DNA of 36,879 nucleotides from Ilumatobacter sp. (GTDB lineage: Bacteria > Actinomycetota > Acidimicrobiia > Acidimicrobiales > Ilumatobacteraceae): contig NZ_JASJCS010000023.1 in NCBI RefSeq assembly GCF_030065885.1, positions 1 through 36,879 on the forward strand. Direction: 5' to 3'. Shown one piece after another: positions 17,326 through 24,306 of the stretch (positions within the stretch are counted from its first letter, which is position 1; every line of letters starts with the position of its first letter). The position numbers and the translations under genes are program-made. The notes beneath the pieces were generated by a model. It was not told the origin of the DNA. It was given only the letters and a program-made list of their open reading frames with translations, and searched no databases.

Positions 17326-19023
17326 TCACGGTGCACACGAAGGTAGGAGCTCGCACGATCGACGGGACGCCTCGGCGGAGAGCTCGTCGTCGTCGATCAT
17401 GGCGGCGAGATCGACCAGCGCGAGCCATGCGGCGAGCTCGGTCGGCTGCAGCTCGACGGCGCGTTCGAGATTGGCCCGAGCCTCGGGGAGCTCCATCGCG
17501 CGCACCTGGAGCCGGGCGACCTGGACCCATCGAATCGGCCTCGAGTTCTCCAACTCTGCGGCTCGATGCGCATGATCGATCGCATCGGCCAGACGATCGG
17601 GATCGCTGTCGCTCGCCTCGAGGTGCCAGCTCGCCACGATGGCTTCGACGGCGGGGTCTCCCACGAACAACTGCCGCGATGTCTCCACGCCGGCCTCGTC
17701 ATCGGCGCGGAGTGCCCAGCGAAACGAGAGGTCGGCGACGCCGACATAGGCGACGAGCACGAGACCCGCGTAGAGGGGCCACCGTCTTCGCACCGGAGGC
17801 GAGTCGTGTTGCGGTGCGTCGCCTGCGAGACGTGGGGCAGCCGCACCGAGAACGAGCAAGGCGGTGGGCGCGGTCAGGATCGGAGTCGGCTGGAGCAGCC
17901 AACTGGCCGCGATCCCGAGGAACAGCGCAAGGAGCGGGCCCCGGCTGCTGCCGATGGACAAGAACGCGAACGCGAGGAAGAGCGCGAGCCCGACGATGCC
18001 GGTCGAGACGAGGATGAGGATGACGAGGTTGTGCGGGTCCGCCCAGGACTGTCGGCCCAACGCGGTCTCGTCTCGGACGAACTCGATCGTGAAGGCCTCC
18101 TGCACGCCCTCGCGGAAGAACCCGATCCCCGTGCCGGTGAGCGGTCGGTCGAAGACGCCCTCGATCCCATAGCGCCACACGTCGAGGCGTCCCTCGGTGC
18201 CCACCCCGAATCGGTCGACCGAGCTCCGGCCGTCGCCGATCTGTGAGACGACGTAGCCGAGCCCCAGGCCGCACACGGTCGCGGCGGCGCTCCAGACACT
18301 TCGCATCGTGCGCGTCGCCAGACAGACGACGGCGACGATCACCAGCGTCGTGAACAGCGCCACCCGAGAGCCCGACAACATGACGCCGTACGCAGCCGCC
18401 GCAAGTGCGAGCAGCGTCCAGCGGCGCCCCTCGGCGACATGCGCAGCTGCGGCGTAGGCCGCCGCGCCGGCGGCCATCGACCCGAAGTAGACGGGATTGA
18501 CCAGCAAGCCGCTCGCCCGGCTCGGCGAGCTGGCGTAGAGGCCGGTCGCGATGCCGACCAGCACCTGGTACGTGCCGACGATCACGCTCAGACCGAGTGC
18601 TCCGATGACCGTTGGCCCGATGACCTTCGTCGCGCTCTTGGGGAGCATCCGGCCAATCGCCCACATCGACAACGCCCCGATCAAGGTCAGCGCGGAGTAG
18701 TCGCGGCCGGTCGCACCCTTGAGCGACAGCCACGGCGAGCTGGACAAGGCGGCGCCGATCACGAGCCATGCGGCGAACGCGGCGGCCGCGATCGTCGCCC
18801 GATCCCGCGTTCGAATCAGGCGCCACGCCGCCCACAGACCGACGGGCAGGGCGCCGACGAGCAGCGCGAGACGTGGCGTCCACCAGTCGAACCGGAAGAC
18901 CGGCACGAACCAAGCGAGCGAACCGAACACCCACGCGACGACCGCTCGGTCGACCGCGGACGACGCTCGCCAGGCACGATCGAGCGCGCCACCCGGATGT
19001 GGCGTCGTCACGGCGGAGGTCAT
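17326..19023 (-). CDS. O-antigen polymerase/ligase-like membrane protein with C-terminal helical repeats (copy A)
   Basis: This 565-residue paralogue of the 15462-17258 product has the same layout: about 11 membrane helices, the external-loop signature (VNPVYFG, SGSRVALF, GTGIGFF...ADPHNLVILIL) and a TPR-like tail after residue 430 (ARANLERAVELQPTELAAW). The two are clearly homologous along their length but much diverged, so the duplication is old. The family makes glycosidic links between lipid-linked glycans in the periplasm-like space. Start is ATG at 19023. It is the first gene of the minus-strand operon that continues through the second polymerase, initiating transferase, glycosyltransferase and reductase. 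The prepilin upstream ends in a terminator at 19042-19077, so a promoter for this operon must lie in or near that short gap. Confidence 0.82.
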   Translation of the reverse strand: MTSAVTTPHPGGALDRAWRASSAVDRAVVAWVFGSLAWFVPVFRFDWWTPRLALLVGALPVGLWAAWRLIRTRDRATIAAAAFAAWLVIGAALSSSPWLSLKGATGRDYSALTLIGALSMWAIGRMLPKSATKVIGPTVIGALGLSVIVGTYQVLVGIATGLYASSPSRASGLLVNPVYFGSMAAGAAAYAAAAHVAEGRRWTLLALAAAAYGVMLSGSRVALFTTLVIVAVVCLATRTMRSVWSAAATVCGLGLGYVVSQIGDGRSSVDRFGVGTEGRLDVWRYGIEGVFDRPLTGTGIGFFREGVQEAFTIEFVRDETALGRQSWADPHNLVILILVSTGIVGLALFLAFAFLSIGSSRGPLLALFLGIAASWLLQPTPILTAPTALLVLGAAAPRLAGDAPQHDSPPVRRRWPLYAGLVLVAYVGVADLSFRWALRADDEAGVETSRQLFVGDPAVEAIVASWHLEASDSDPDRLADAIDHAHRAAELENSRPIRWVQVARLQVRAMELPEARANLERAVELQPTELAAWLALVDLAAMIDDDELSAEASRRSCELLPSCAP

Positions 19024-19041
19024 GGCCAGAAGCTAAGCGCG

Positions 19042-19077
19042 ACAAGGCCCCGCAACCGATCGGTCGCGGGGCCTTGT
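19042..19077 (-). terminator. Strong stem-loop terminator after the 19096-19404 prepilin
   Basis: Perfect 12-bp arms, ACAAGGCCCCGC and GCGGGGCCTTGT, enclose a 12-base loop that is itself self-complementary. It starts 19 bp past the prepilin stop and ends 18 bp before the polymerase start. No long T-run follows, as is usual in high-GC actinobacteria. It would separate high pilin expression from the glycan operon. Confidence 0.8.
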
Positions 19078-19095
19078 GCAGTAGTTAGGTGTGTA

Positions 19096-19404
19096 TCAGG
19101 CGCACTCGCCGGTGCCGACCAGCGTGTCGCCGGTCGTGCCCGAGATGTCGTAGTTGGCCGACAGGTCACGCATGAGACCCGCGTCGACGATGGACTGCTC
19201 GTCCACACCGCCGGCGCTGCCGTACTTGGCGAAGTAGGCCTCGACCGCAACCGACAGGGTGCGCTCGTCGGTCTGGCAGGCGTTGTCCTGCCCGTCGTCG
19301 GTGATGCCACGGACCGAGAACACCACGACGGTGGCCAGGATGCCGAGGATGACGATGACGATGAGGAGCTCGATGAGGGTGAAACCCTCGTCAGTCTTCT
19401 TCAT
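19096..19404 (-). CDS. Type IV prepilin, probable major pilin
   Basis: The 102-residue prepilin has a short 7-residue leader (MKKTDEG) cleaved before Phe8, then FTLIELL with Glu at mature position 5 and a hydrophobic helix to about residue 30. Cys43 and Cys101 form the likely C-terminal disulfide loop. The start is well defined: AAGGAA lies 8 bases before the ATG. Among the three prepilins it has the cleanest ribosome site, a small hairpin in the leader and a strong terminator, as expected for a highly expressed single-gene transcript. It is therefore the best candidate for the main fibre subunit (inference). The assembly genes begin about 2 kb away. Confidence 0.88.
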   Translation of the reverse strand: MKKTDEGFTLIELLIVIVILGILATVVVFSVRGITDDGQDNACQTDERTLSVAVEAYFAKYGSAGGVDEQSIVDAGLMRDLSANYDISGTTGDTLVGTGECA

Positions 19405-19426
19405 GATGATGATTCCTTTTCCTTCC

Positions 19427-19439
19427 GCCCAGATTGGGC
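19427..19439 (-). promoter_or_regulatory. Small hairpin in the leader of the probable major pilin gene
   Basis: GCCCA and TGGGC flank a three-base loop and end just upstream of the GGAAGGAAAAGGAA ribosome-binding region. It could stabilise the transcript or modulate initiation. The rest of the 248-bp interval to the next gene is AT-richer (notably 19520-19550) and probably holds the pilin promoter, but no clear -35/-10 pair is seen. Confidence 0.35.
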
Positions 19440-19652
19440 AGCCGATTCTCACTGTGTTGTGTTTCGCACCGTGAGACGGGCTCCCGGTGGCGCATACAGA
19501 ACATCGGCCCGTTGGCGCGTCCACTTTAGAGGAACTCCACGAATTTTACGAGCGGCACCTCCAGCTCAAGTCAGGCGGCACACACGCCGATGACCCAGGA
19601 GGATATCGACGGAACGCGTTCGAACCGCCGCGAAGAGTTGCAGGAGTCGATC

Positions 19653-20132
19653 ATGGCAAGACGCCGGAAAACCGCCACTGAGCTGGGACAACACCACATC
19701 TTCGGAGACGAGGAGGCCGCGCAGATGCGCGCCGACCTCGACGAGCTCCGCGGCCTGGTCGCCACGCTGCAGGACCGACTTCACTCGCAGTTCACAACGA
19801 TCGCGGCGCATGCAGAAATTGCTCGCGATCAAGCGGAATTGGCCCGCAACGAGGCCCGCGCCGACCTCGACCGCACCCGCGACACGCTGATCGAGCTCAT
19901 CGAACAGGTCCGCGGTGCGACCCATCATGTGCCGGGTTCGGCACCCGGTGCGTCGTTCGAGGCGAGCGCCGAACGCATCGCCGGCGTCGAGGGCCAGGTC
20001 GGGCAGCTCACGCAGCTCGTCGACCACTGCTTCGACCGCCAGCGCGAGCTCGCCGACACGATGGTCGCGCTGCTCGACACGGTGACTGCCGCCTCGTCGC
20101 ACGAACCGGTCGTCGGCCTCGCCCTGAGCTGA
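19653..20132 (+). CDS. Small coiled-coil protein, function unknown
   Basis: The 159-residue protein has a basic start (MARRRKT), an acidic segment, and two long charged helical stretches at about residues 22-85 and 105-145 with heptad-like spacing of Leu, Ile and Ala. No membrane helix or enzymatic motif is visible. The ATG at 19653 is chosen because AGGAG stands 6 bases before it; an in-frame ATG at 19590 lacks one. It sits between the probable major pilin gene and the pilus machinery, on the opposite strand to both, and recalls the larger coiled-coil protein upstream of pilB. A structural or scaffolding role for the pilus is possible but not shown. Confidence 0.7.
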   Translation: MARRRKTATELGQHHIFGDEEAAQMRADLDELRGLVATLQDRLHSQFTTIAAHAEIARDQAELARNEARADLDRTRDTLIELIEQVRGATHHVPGSAPGASFEASAERIAGVEGQVGQLTQLVDHCFDRQRELADTMVALLDTVTAASSHEPVVGLALS

Positions 20133-20176
20133 GCCGACGCCGGCCGGTCACCCTGCTCGGGAACTGGCCATGGGCG

Positions 20177-20197
20177 GGCCCACGGACACGGTGGGCC
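20177..20197. terminator. Hairpin after the coiled-coil gene
   Basis: GGCCCAC (20177-20183) and GTGGGCC (20191-20197) form a 7-bp stem with a 7-base loop, 45 bp past the coiled-coil gene and in the convergent space before the DUF429-like gene. Possible bidirectional terminator; no T-run. Confidence 0.4.
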
Positions 20198-20284
20198 GAT
20201 CGAGACCGCCGTCCCGCGCGCGTAGCCACGAACTTGCGGACGGCCACGCGATTCGGCGCACGGATGCGCTGCCAGCGCGCAACT

Positions 20285-20320
20285 CCGCGGTCAGCGGACG
20301 ACGCCGCGGTCAGCGGACGA
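20285..20320. repeat. 17-bp direct repeat at the 3' end of the DUF429-like gene
   Basis: CCGCGGTCAGCGGACGA occurs at 20285-20301 and again at 20304-20320. The second copy spans the stop codon (20310-20312) of the DUF429-like gene, so the repeat duplicates the end of that gene into its 3' flank. Likely a small slippage duplication. Confidence 0.6.
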
Positions 20321-21032
20321 TTTCGACGCGGATGCCGGCCTCGTCCCATTCGGGATCCATCGGCACCCGGCTGATCGCCCGGCCCGAGGCCCGGCGGGCG
20401 GTCCACAGCATCGCGGCGGCGTCGTACATGTGCACCTGACCGGCGCCGTCGGGCGGCACGCGGGTGATCACGTCGTCGACACCGGGCAGCTTCGACCGGA
20501 TCAGATCGAGGCGTTCGAGCTGCCCCTCCTCGTGGTACGGCGACGTGTGGAGGGGTTCGTCGCCGTTCATGTGCTGGAACGAGAGCGCCGACGAGGCGCT
20601 GTAGAACGACCGGCTGTGGAACGGCTGGATCTCCGTGGCCGCCTCGCGCATCCAGCGGAAGTGGCGGAAGTCGTTCTTGGTCAGCCAGGGCTCGATGCCG
20701 ATCGCCTCCTTGCGCGACTTCGCGAACAGCGCGGCGCGCGAGGGGACCGGCCGGACGCTGACCATCCGCGGCCACCCGATCATCTGACGGGCTTCGCGAT
20801 CGCAGCGCCGGTACTGCTGCCCGGGGTACTCGGGGTAGCCGAACGGGATGTTGACCGCCGCGAAGTCGAACTTCGGGCGGTAGTCCAACACCTCCATCAG
20901 CGTCTTGAGCACGAAGGCCTCCTCGGCAACCACGGTGACGCCGGCCAGGCGGCCGGGCAGCACCAACCACCCTCCAGGGCACGGCGTGACACCGCCGATC
21001 GCCTTGAAGGGATTCTGGTTCCGGGGCGCCAT
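20310..21032 (-). CDS. DUF429-like protein (predicted RNase H-fold)
   Basis: The 240-residue protein resembles DUF429, a family predicted to have an RNase H-like fold. It shows a GGxxPCPGGW entry (13-22), AAVNIPFGYP (58-67) and the YRRCDREARQMIGWP segment (74-88), followed by a VSVRPVPSRAAL stretch. In the family the first strand normally carries Asp (GvDgc..GW) and the second an Asp before IPxG. Here they read Thr and Asn61, so the acidic metal ligands seem lost. It begins 2 bp after the pilT stop (ATG at 21032), so it is the second gene of a pilT transcript. Whether it has a pilus role or merely shares the transcript is unknown. The family call is moderately sure; the missing residues are judged from memory of the family. 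Confidence 0.65.
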   Translation of the reverse strand: MAPRNQNPFKAIGGVTPCPGGWLVLPGRLAGVTVVAEEAFVLKTLMEVLDYRPKFDFAAVNIPFGYPEYPGQQYRRCDREARQMIGWPRMVSVRPVPSRAALFAKSRKEAIGIEPWLTKNDFRHFRWMREAATEIQPFHSRSFYSASSALSFQHMNGDEPLHTSPYHEEGQLERLDLIRSKLPGVDDVITRVPPDGAGQVHMYDAAAMLWTARRASGRAISRVPMDPEWDEAGIRVEIVR

Positions 21033-21034
21033 CG

Positions 21035-22255
21035 TCAGCCGGCGGGCGCGGGCTCGGCCGGCTGGGCGGCCGCAGCGGCTTCGGACGTGCCGTCGCCGTC
21101 GGTCTCGTCGCCCATGTTCTGGCCCGAGCCCGACGTGGCGACCTGGCCGGCTGCGGCCGTGGCCTGAGCCTGTGCCTGCGCACGGAGGGTCGAGACCTGC
21201 GCCTGGATCTCGGCGGGGTAGGCCGAGATCGACTGCGCCATCTCCATCGTGACGAGCCCGGACGTGACGAGGCGGGCGAGGTCCATCTCGATCGTCTGCA
21301 TGCCGTCGGGACCGCCCGTCGCCACCACGTTGCGCAGCTGGCGGCTCTTGCCCTCGCGAACGAGGTTGCGAACGGCCTCGGTGCCCATCAGGACCTCGTA
21401 GGCGGCGACGCGACCACCGCTGATCGCCGGCAGGAGGCGCTGTGACACCACGCCCTGCAGCGCACCGGCGAGCATCGTCTGGATCTGGTCGCGCTTGTCG
21501 GACGGGAACACGTCGATCATGCGGTCGAGGGCCTGGGACGCGTCGTTGGTGTGCAGCGTGGCGAACACGAGGTGGCCGGTCTCGGCGAGACTCAGCGCGA
21601 TCTGGATCGACTCGAGGTCGCGCATCTCGCCGAGCAGCACGACGTCGGGGTCCTCACGCAGGGCGCTGCGCAGACCCTGTTCGAACGAGACGGCGTCGGT
21701 GCCGACCTCGCGCTGGTTGACCATGGCCACCTTGTGGTGGTGCAGGTACTCGACCGGGTCCTCGATGGTGAGGATGTGGACCGGCTTGGTCTCGTTGATG
21801 CGGTCGATCATGGCCGCCAGCGTCGTCGACTTGCCCGAGCCGGTGGGGCCCACGGCGAGCACCAGGCCGTACGGCTTGTTCAGCAGCGCGGTCGCCGAGC
21901 GGGGCGCACCCAGCTCTTCGAGCGAGCGCACACGGAACGGCACGACGCGCAGTGCGAGCGCCAGCGAGTTGCGCTGGTGGAAGGCGTTCGCACGGAACCG
22001 GCCCAAACCGGGGATGCCGAACGAGAAGTCGACCTGCTTCATCTTGCCCAGTTCGTCGACCTGCTCGTCGTCGAGCAGCGACATCACCATGCGGGTGGTG
22101 TCGTCGCCGTCGAGGACCTTCACGTTCTCGAAGCTGACGAGCGTGCCGTCGCGGCGCGCCGTCGGCGCGCGTCCCACCGTGAGGTGGAGGTCGGAGGCAC
22201 CGGAGTTGACCGTTGCCTGGAGGAGGGTCACGAGGACCGGATCTGGCTCTGACAT
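21035..22255 (-). CDS. pilT: Type IV pilus retraction ATPase PilT
   Basis: The 406-residue ATPase has the N-terminal PAS-like domain with ASDLHL (20-25). The RecA-like domain carries Walker A GPTGSGKST (136-144), an Asp box around TIEDPVEY (163-170), Walker B LLGEMRD (207-213) and the His box TGHLVFATLHTNDA (226-239). The AIRNL-like motif appears as EAVRNLVREGKSRQL. PilT hexamers power fibre disassembly at the cytoplasmic face of the platform, giving retraction and twitching. The last 50-60 residues are an Ala/Gln/Glu/Pro-rich tail beyond the usual end. The ATG at 22255 has GGAAGG just upstream. It is divergent from pilD with 47 bp between starts. Confidence 0.95.
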   Translation of the reverse strand: MSEPDPVLVTLLQATVNSGASDLHLTVGRAPTARRDGTLVSFENVKVLDGDDTTRMVMSLLDDEQVDELGKMKQVDFSFGIPGLGRFRANAFHQRNSLALALRVVPFRVRSLEELGAPRSATALLNKPYGLVLAVGPTGSGKSTTLAAMIDRINETKPVHILTIEDPVEYLHHHKVAMVNQREVGTDAVSFEQGLRSALREDPDVVLLGEMRDLESIQIALSLAETGHLVFATLHTNDASQALDRMIDVFPSDKRDQIQTMLAGALQGVVSQRLLPAISGGRVAAYEVLMGTEAVRNLVREGKSRQLRNVVATGGPDGMQTIEMDLARLVTSGLVTMEMAQSISAYPAEIQAQVSTLRAQAQAQATAAAGQVATSGSGQNMGDETDGDGTSEAAAAAQPAEPAPAG

Positions 22256-22302
22256 CAGATTTCCCTTCCGCGAGTGCCCACCGGGCCTAGCGTGCTGACG
22301 AG

Positions 22303-23079
22303 ATGGAGACGACACTGGTCCTGGTTGCCTGCGCCGTGATGGGTGTGGTGATCGGCTCGTTCCTGACCGTGGTGGTCGATCGCGTGCCGCGTGGCGGTTC
22401 GGTGATGACGCCGCCGAGCGCATGCGGCTCGTGCGGTCATCGATTGCTGCCGGCCGATCTGGTGCCGATCGCGAGCTGGGTGGTGCTCAGGGGCAAGTGC
22501 CGCCACTGCGGCACGCCGATCGGCGCCGAGCCGCTCGTCATCGAGCTGGCCACGGCCGGCATGTTCGTTCTGTTCGGTCTGAAGTTCGGCGCCGACCCGG
22601 TGCTGCCGGCGTTCTGCGTGCTCGGCGCAGCGCTGGTGGCGCTCGTGTGGATCGACCTCCACGAATTCAGGCTGCCCAGGGAGATCACGTACACGGCGAT
22701 CGCGCTCAGCAGCATCATCATCGTGATCGCTGCGCTGGTGAACGACGAGCCCGAGCGAATCTGGCAGTCCGCGCTGGGCGCCGGTATCGCGCTGGCGATC
22801 ATGGGCCTGATCTACGTGGTCAGCCGCGGCGGCATGGGCGACGGCGACGTACGCCTCGCGCCGTTGCTCGGGCTGCATCTGGGCTACCTCAACCCGGGCA
22901 TCGTGCCGGTCGGGCTGTTCTACGGCTTCTTGATCGGGGCCGTGGTCGGTCTGGCGGCGATGGCCGTCGGCAGCGCGGGCCGCAAGACGGCGCTGCCGTT
23001 CGGACCGTTCTTGGCGGCCGGCACGGTCATGGCCGTGTTCGCCGGCCAGTGGTTCGTCGATCTCGTGTGGCAAGGCTGA
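22303..23079 (+). CDS. pilD: Prepilin leader peptidase / N-methyltransferase (PilD, A24 family)
   Basis: The 258-residue polytopic membrane protein starts with a helix containing GSFLTVVVDRVPRGGS, typical of the bifunctional form. It has a cytoplasmic zinc site made of two CxxC pairs (Cys41/44 and Cys66/69). The two catalytic aspartates are Asp118 (WIDLHEFRLP) and Asp180 in GMGDGD. It removes the leader of prepilins after Gly and methylates the new N-terminal Phe. Its substrates are surely the three prepilins in this window. Start is ATG at 22303. It lies alone on the plus strand between pilT and pilC, and its stop abuts the pilC stop with no room for a separate terminator. Confidence 0.95.
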   Translation: METTLVLVACAVMGVVIGSFLTVVVDRVPRGGSVMTPPSACGSCGHRLLPADLVPIASWVVLRGKCRHCGTPIGAEPLVIELATAGMFVLFGLKFGADPVLPAFCVLGAALVALVWIDLHEFRLPREITYTAIALSSIIIVIAALVNDEPERIWQSALGAGIALAIMGLIYVVSRGGMGDGDVRLAPLLGLHLGYLNPGIVPVGLFYGFLIGAVVGLAAMAVGSAGRKTALPFGPFLAAGTVMAVFAGQWFVDLVWQG

Positions 23080-24291
23080 TCACGCGTCCTCCTGCACTCC
23101 GTTGAGCACGCCGTACATGGCGGACACGAGTGCGATGGCGACGAAGCCGACGACGGCACCGACGAAGAGGATCATGATCGGCTCGAACAGCGTGGTGAAG
23201 GTCTTGATGCGGTACTCGAGCTCGCGGTTGAAGTACTCGGCGGCCACTTCGAGCTGCTCGTCGAGCGTTCCGGTCTCTTCACCCACCTTGAACATCTGCC
23301 GGGCGGCGCCGGGGAAGAGCTCGGTCTCGATGAGCGGCTGGGTGAAGCCCGAGCCCTCGAGCATCTGCTGGCGGGCGATCTCGAGCTGCTCGCGGTAGAC
23401 GATGTTGGACACCGCCTCGGTCGTGGTCTCCATCGCCGGCGGCACGGCGACGCCGGCCTGCAGCATCGTGCTGAGCACCGAGCAGAAGCGCTCGAGGATC
23501 GAGTACTCGATGATCCCGCCGATGATCGGGATCTTGAGCGATGTTCGTTGCCAGATCTCCTTGCCGGTCGGATGCATCGCGAGGAAGGCGACCGTCGCGG
23601 CGAACAGGAGGAAGCCGATCGCGGTGATGTACCAGAGGTCGGTGAAGAACCGGGCGAAGAAGAGCATGATCCGCGTCGGCAGCGGCAGCTCGGCGTCGAG
23701 CTCTTCGAACAGCGGCTTGAACTGGGGCAGCACGTAGCCGGCCAGGACCATGACGGTGAAGAGCGCCATGATCATGACGACGCCCGGATACGCGAGCGCG
23801 CCGACGACCTTCGAGCGGGTCTCCATCTCGCGGGAGATGTAGTCGGCGAGCGACTCGAGCGACTCGTCGAGCCGGCCGGTCAGCTCGGCCGCCTGGAGGA
23901 TGCCGATGTAGTAGTTCGGGAACACGGTGGGGTGCTGCGCGGCGGCTGCCGAGAACAGCCCGCCGTTGCGCAGGTCGTCGACCATGTCGCCGACCGCACG
24001 CCGCAGCGCCACGTCGGTCGACTCGTCGCCGATGGTGGTGAGCGCATCGGTGATGGGGATGCCGGCCTTGACGAACACCGCCAGCTGGCGGGTGAAGTTC
24101 ATCAAGTTCTTCTTCTTGACCTTCTCCTTCGTCAGCTCGAAGTCGAGCATGCCGCGCGACTCTTCGATCTTGATCGGGAACAGGTTCTGTTCGACGAGGA
24201 TGGTCCGAGCGGTGCCGATGGTGTCGGCCTTCGTGGTGCCTTCGATCTCTGCGCCGGTGGCGTCGATGGCGGAATATGCGAACTTGGGCAT
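23080..24291 (-). CDS. pilC: Type IV pilus inner-membrane platform protein PilC
   Basis: The 403-residue protein has the duplicated T2SSF layout: a cytoplasmic helical domain at about 65-190, a membrane pair at 170-240, a second helical domain at about 270-390 and a final membrane helix. FTRQLAVFVKAGIPI and its counterpart FCSVLSTMLQAGVAV mark the starts of the two halves. The lysine run near residue 58 is usual. PilC binds the ATPases and feeds pilins into the fibre. It starts 15 bp after pilB, with GGAG about 10 bases before its ATG, so both are on one transcript with the coiled-coil gene. Confidence 0.95.
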   Translation of the reverse strand: MPKFAYSAIDATGAEIEGTTKADTIGTARTILVEQNLFPIKIEESRGMLDFELTKEKVKKKNLMNFTRQLAVFVKAGIPITDALTTIGDESTDVALRRAVGDMVDDLRNGGLFSAAAAQHPTVFPNYYIGILQAAELTGRLDESLESLADYISREMETRSKVVGALAYPGVVMIMALFTVMVLAGYVLPQFKPLFEELDAELPLPTRIMLFFARFFTDLWYITAIGFLLFAATVAFLAMHPTGKEIWQRTSLKIPIIGGIIEYSILERFCSVLSTMLQAGVAVPPAMETTTEAVSNIVYREQLEIARQQMLEGSGFTQPLIETELFPGAARQMFKVGEETGTLDEQLEVAAEYFNRELEYRIKTFTTLFEPIMILFVGAVVGFVAIALVSAMYGVLNGVQEDA

Positions 24292-24306
24292 GAGGTGCTC
24301 CGGGGG

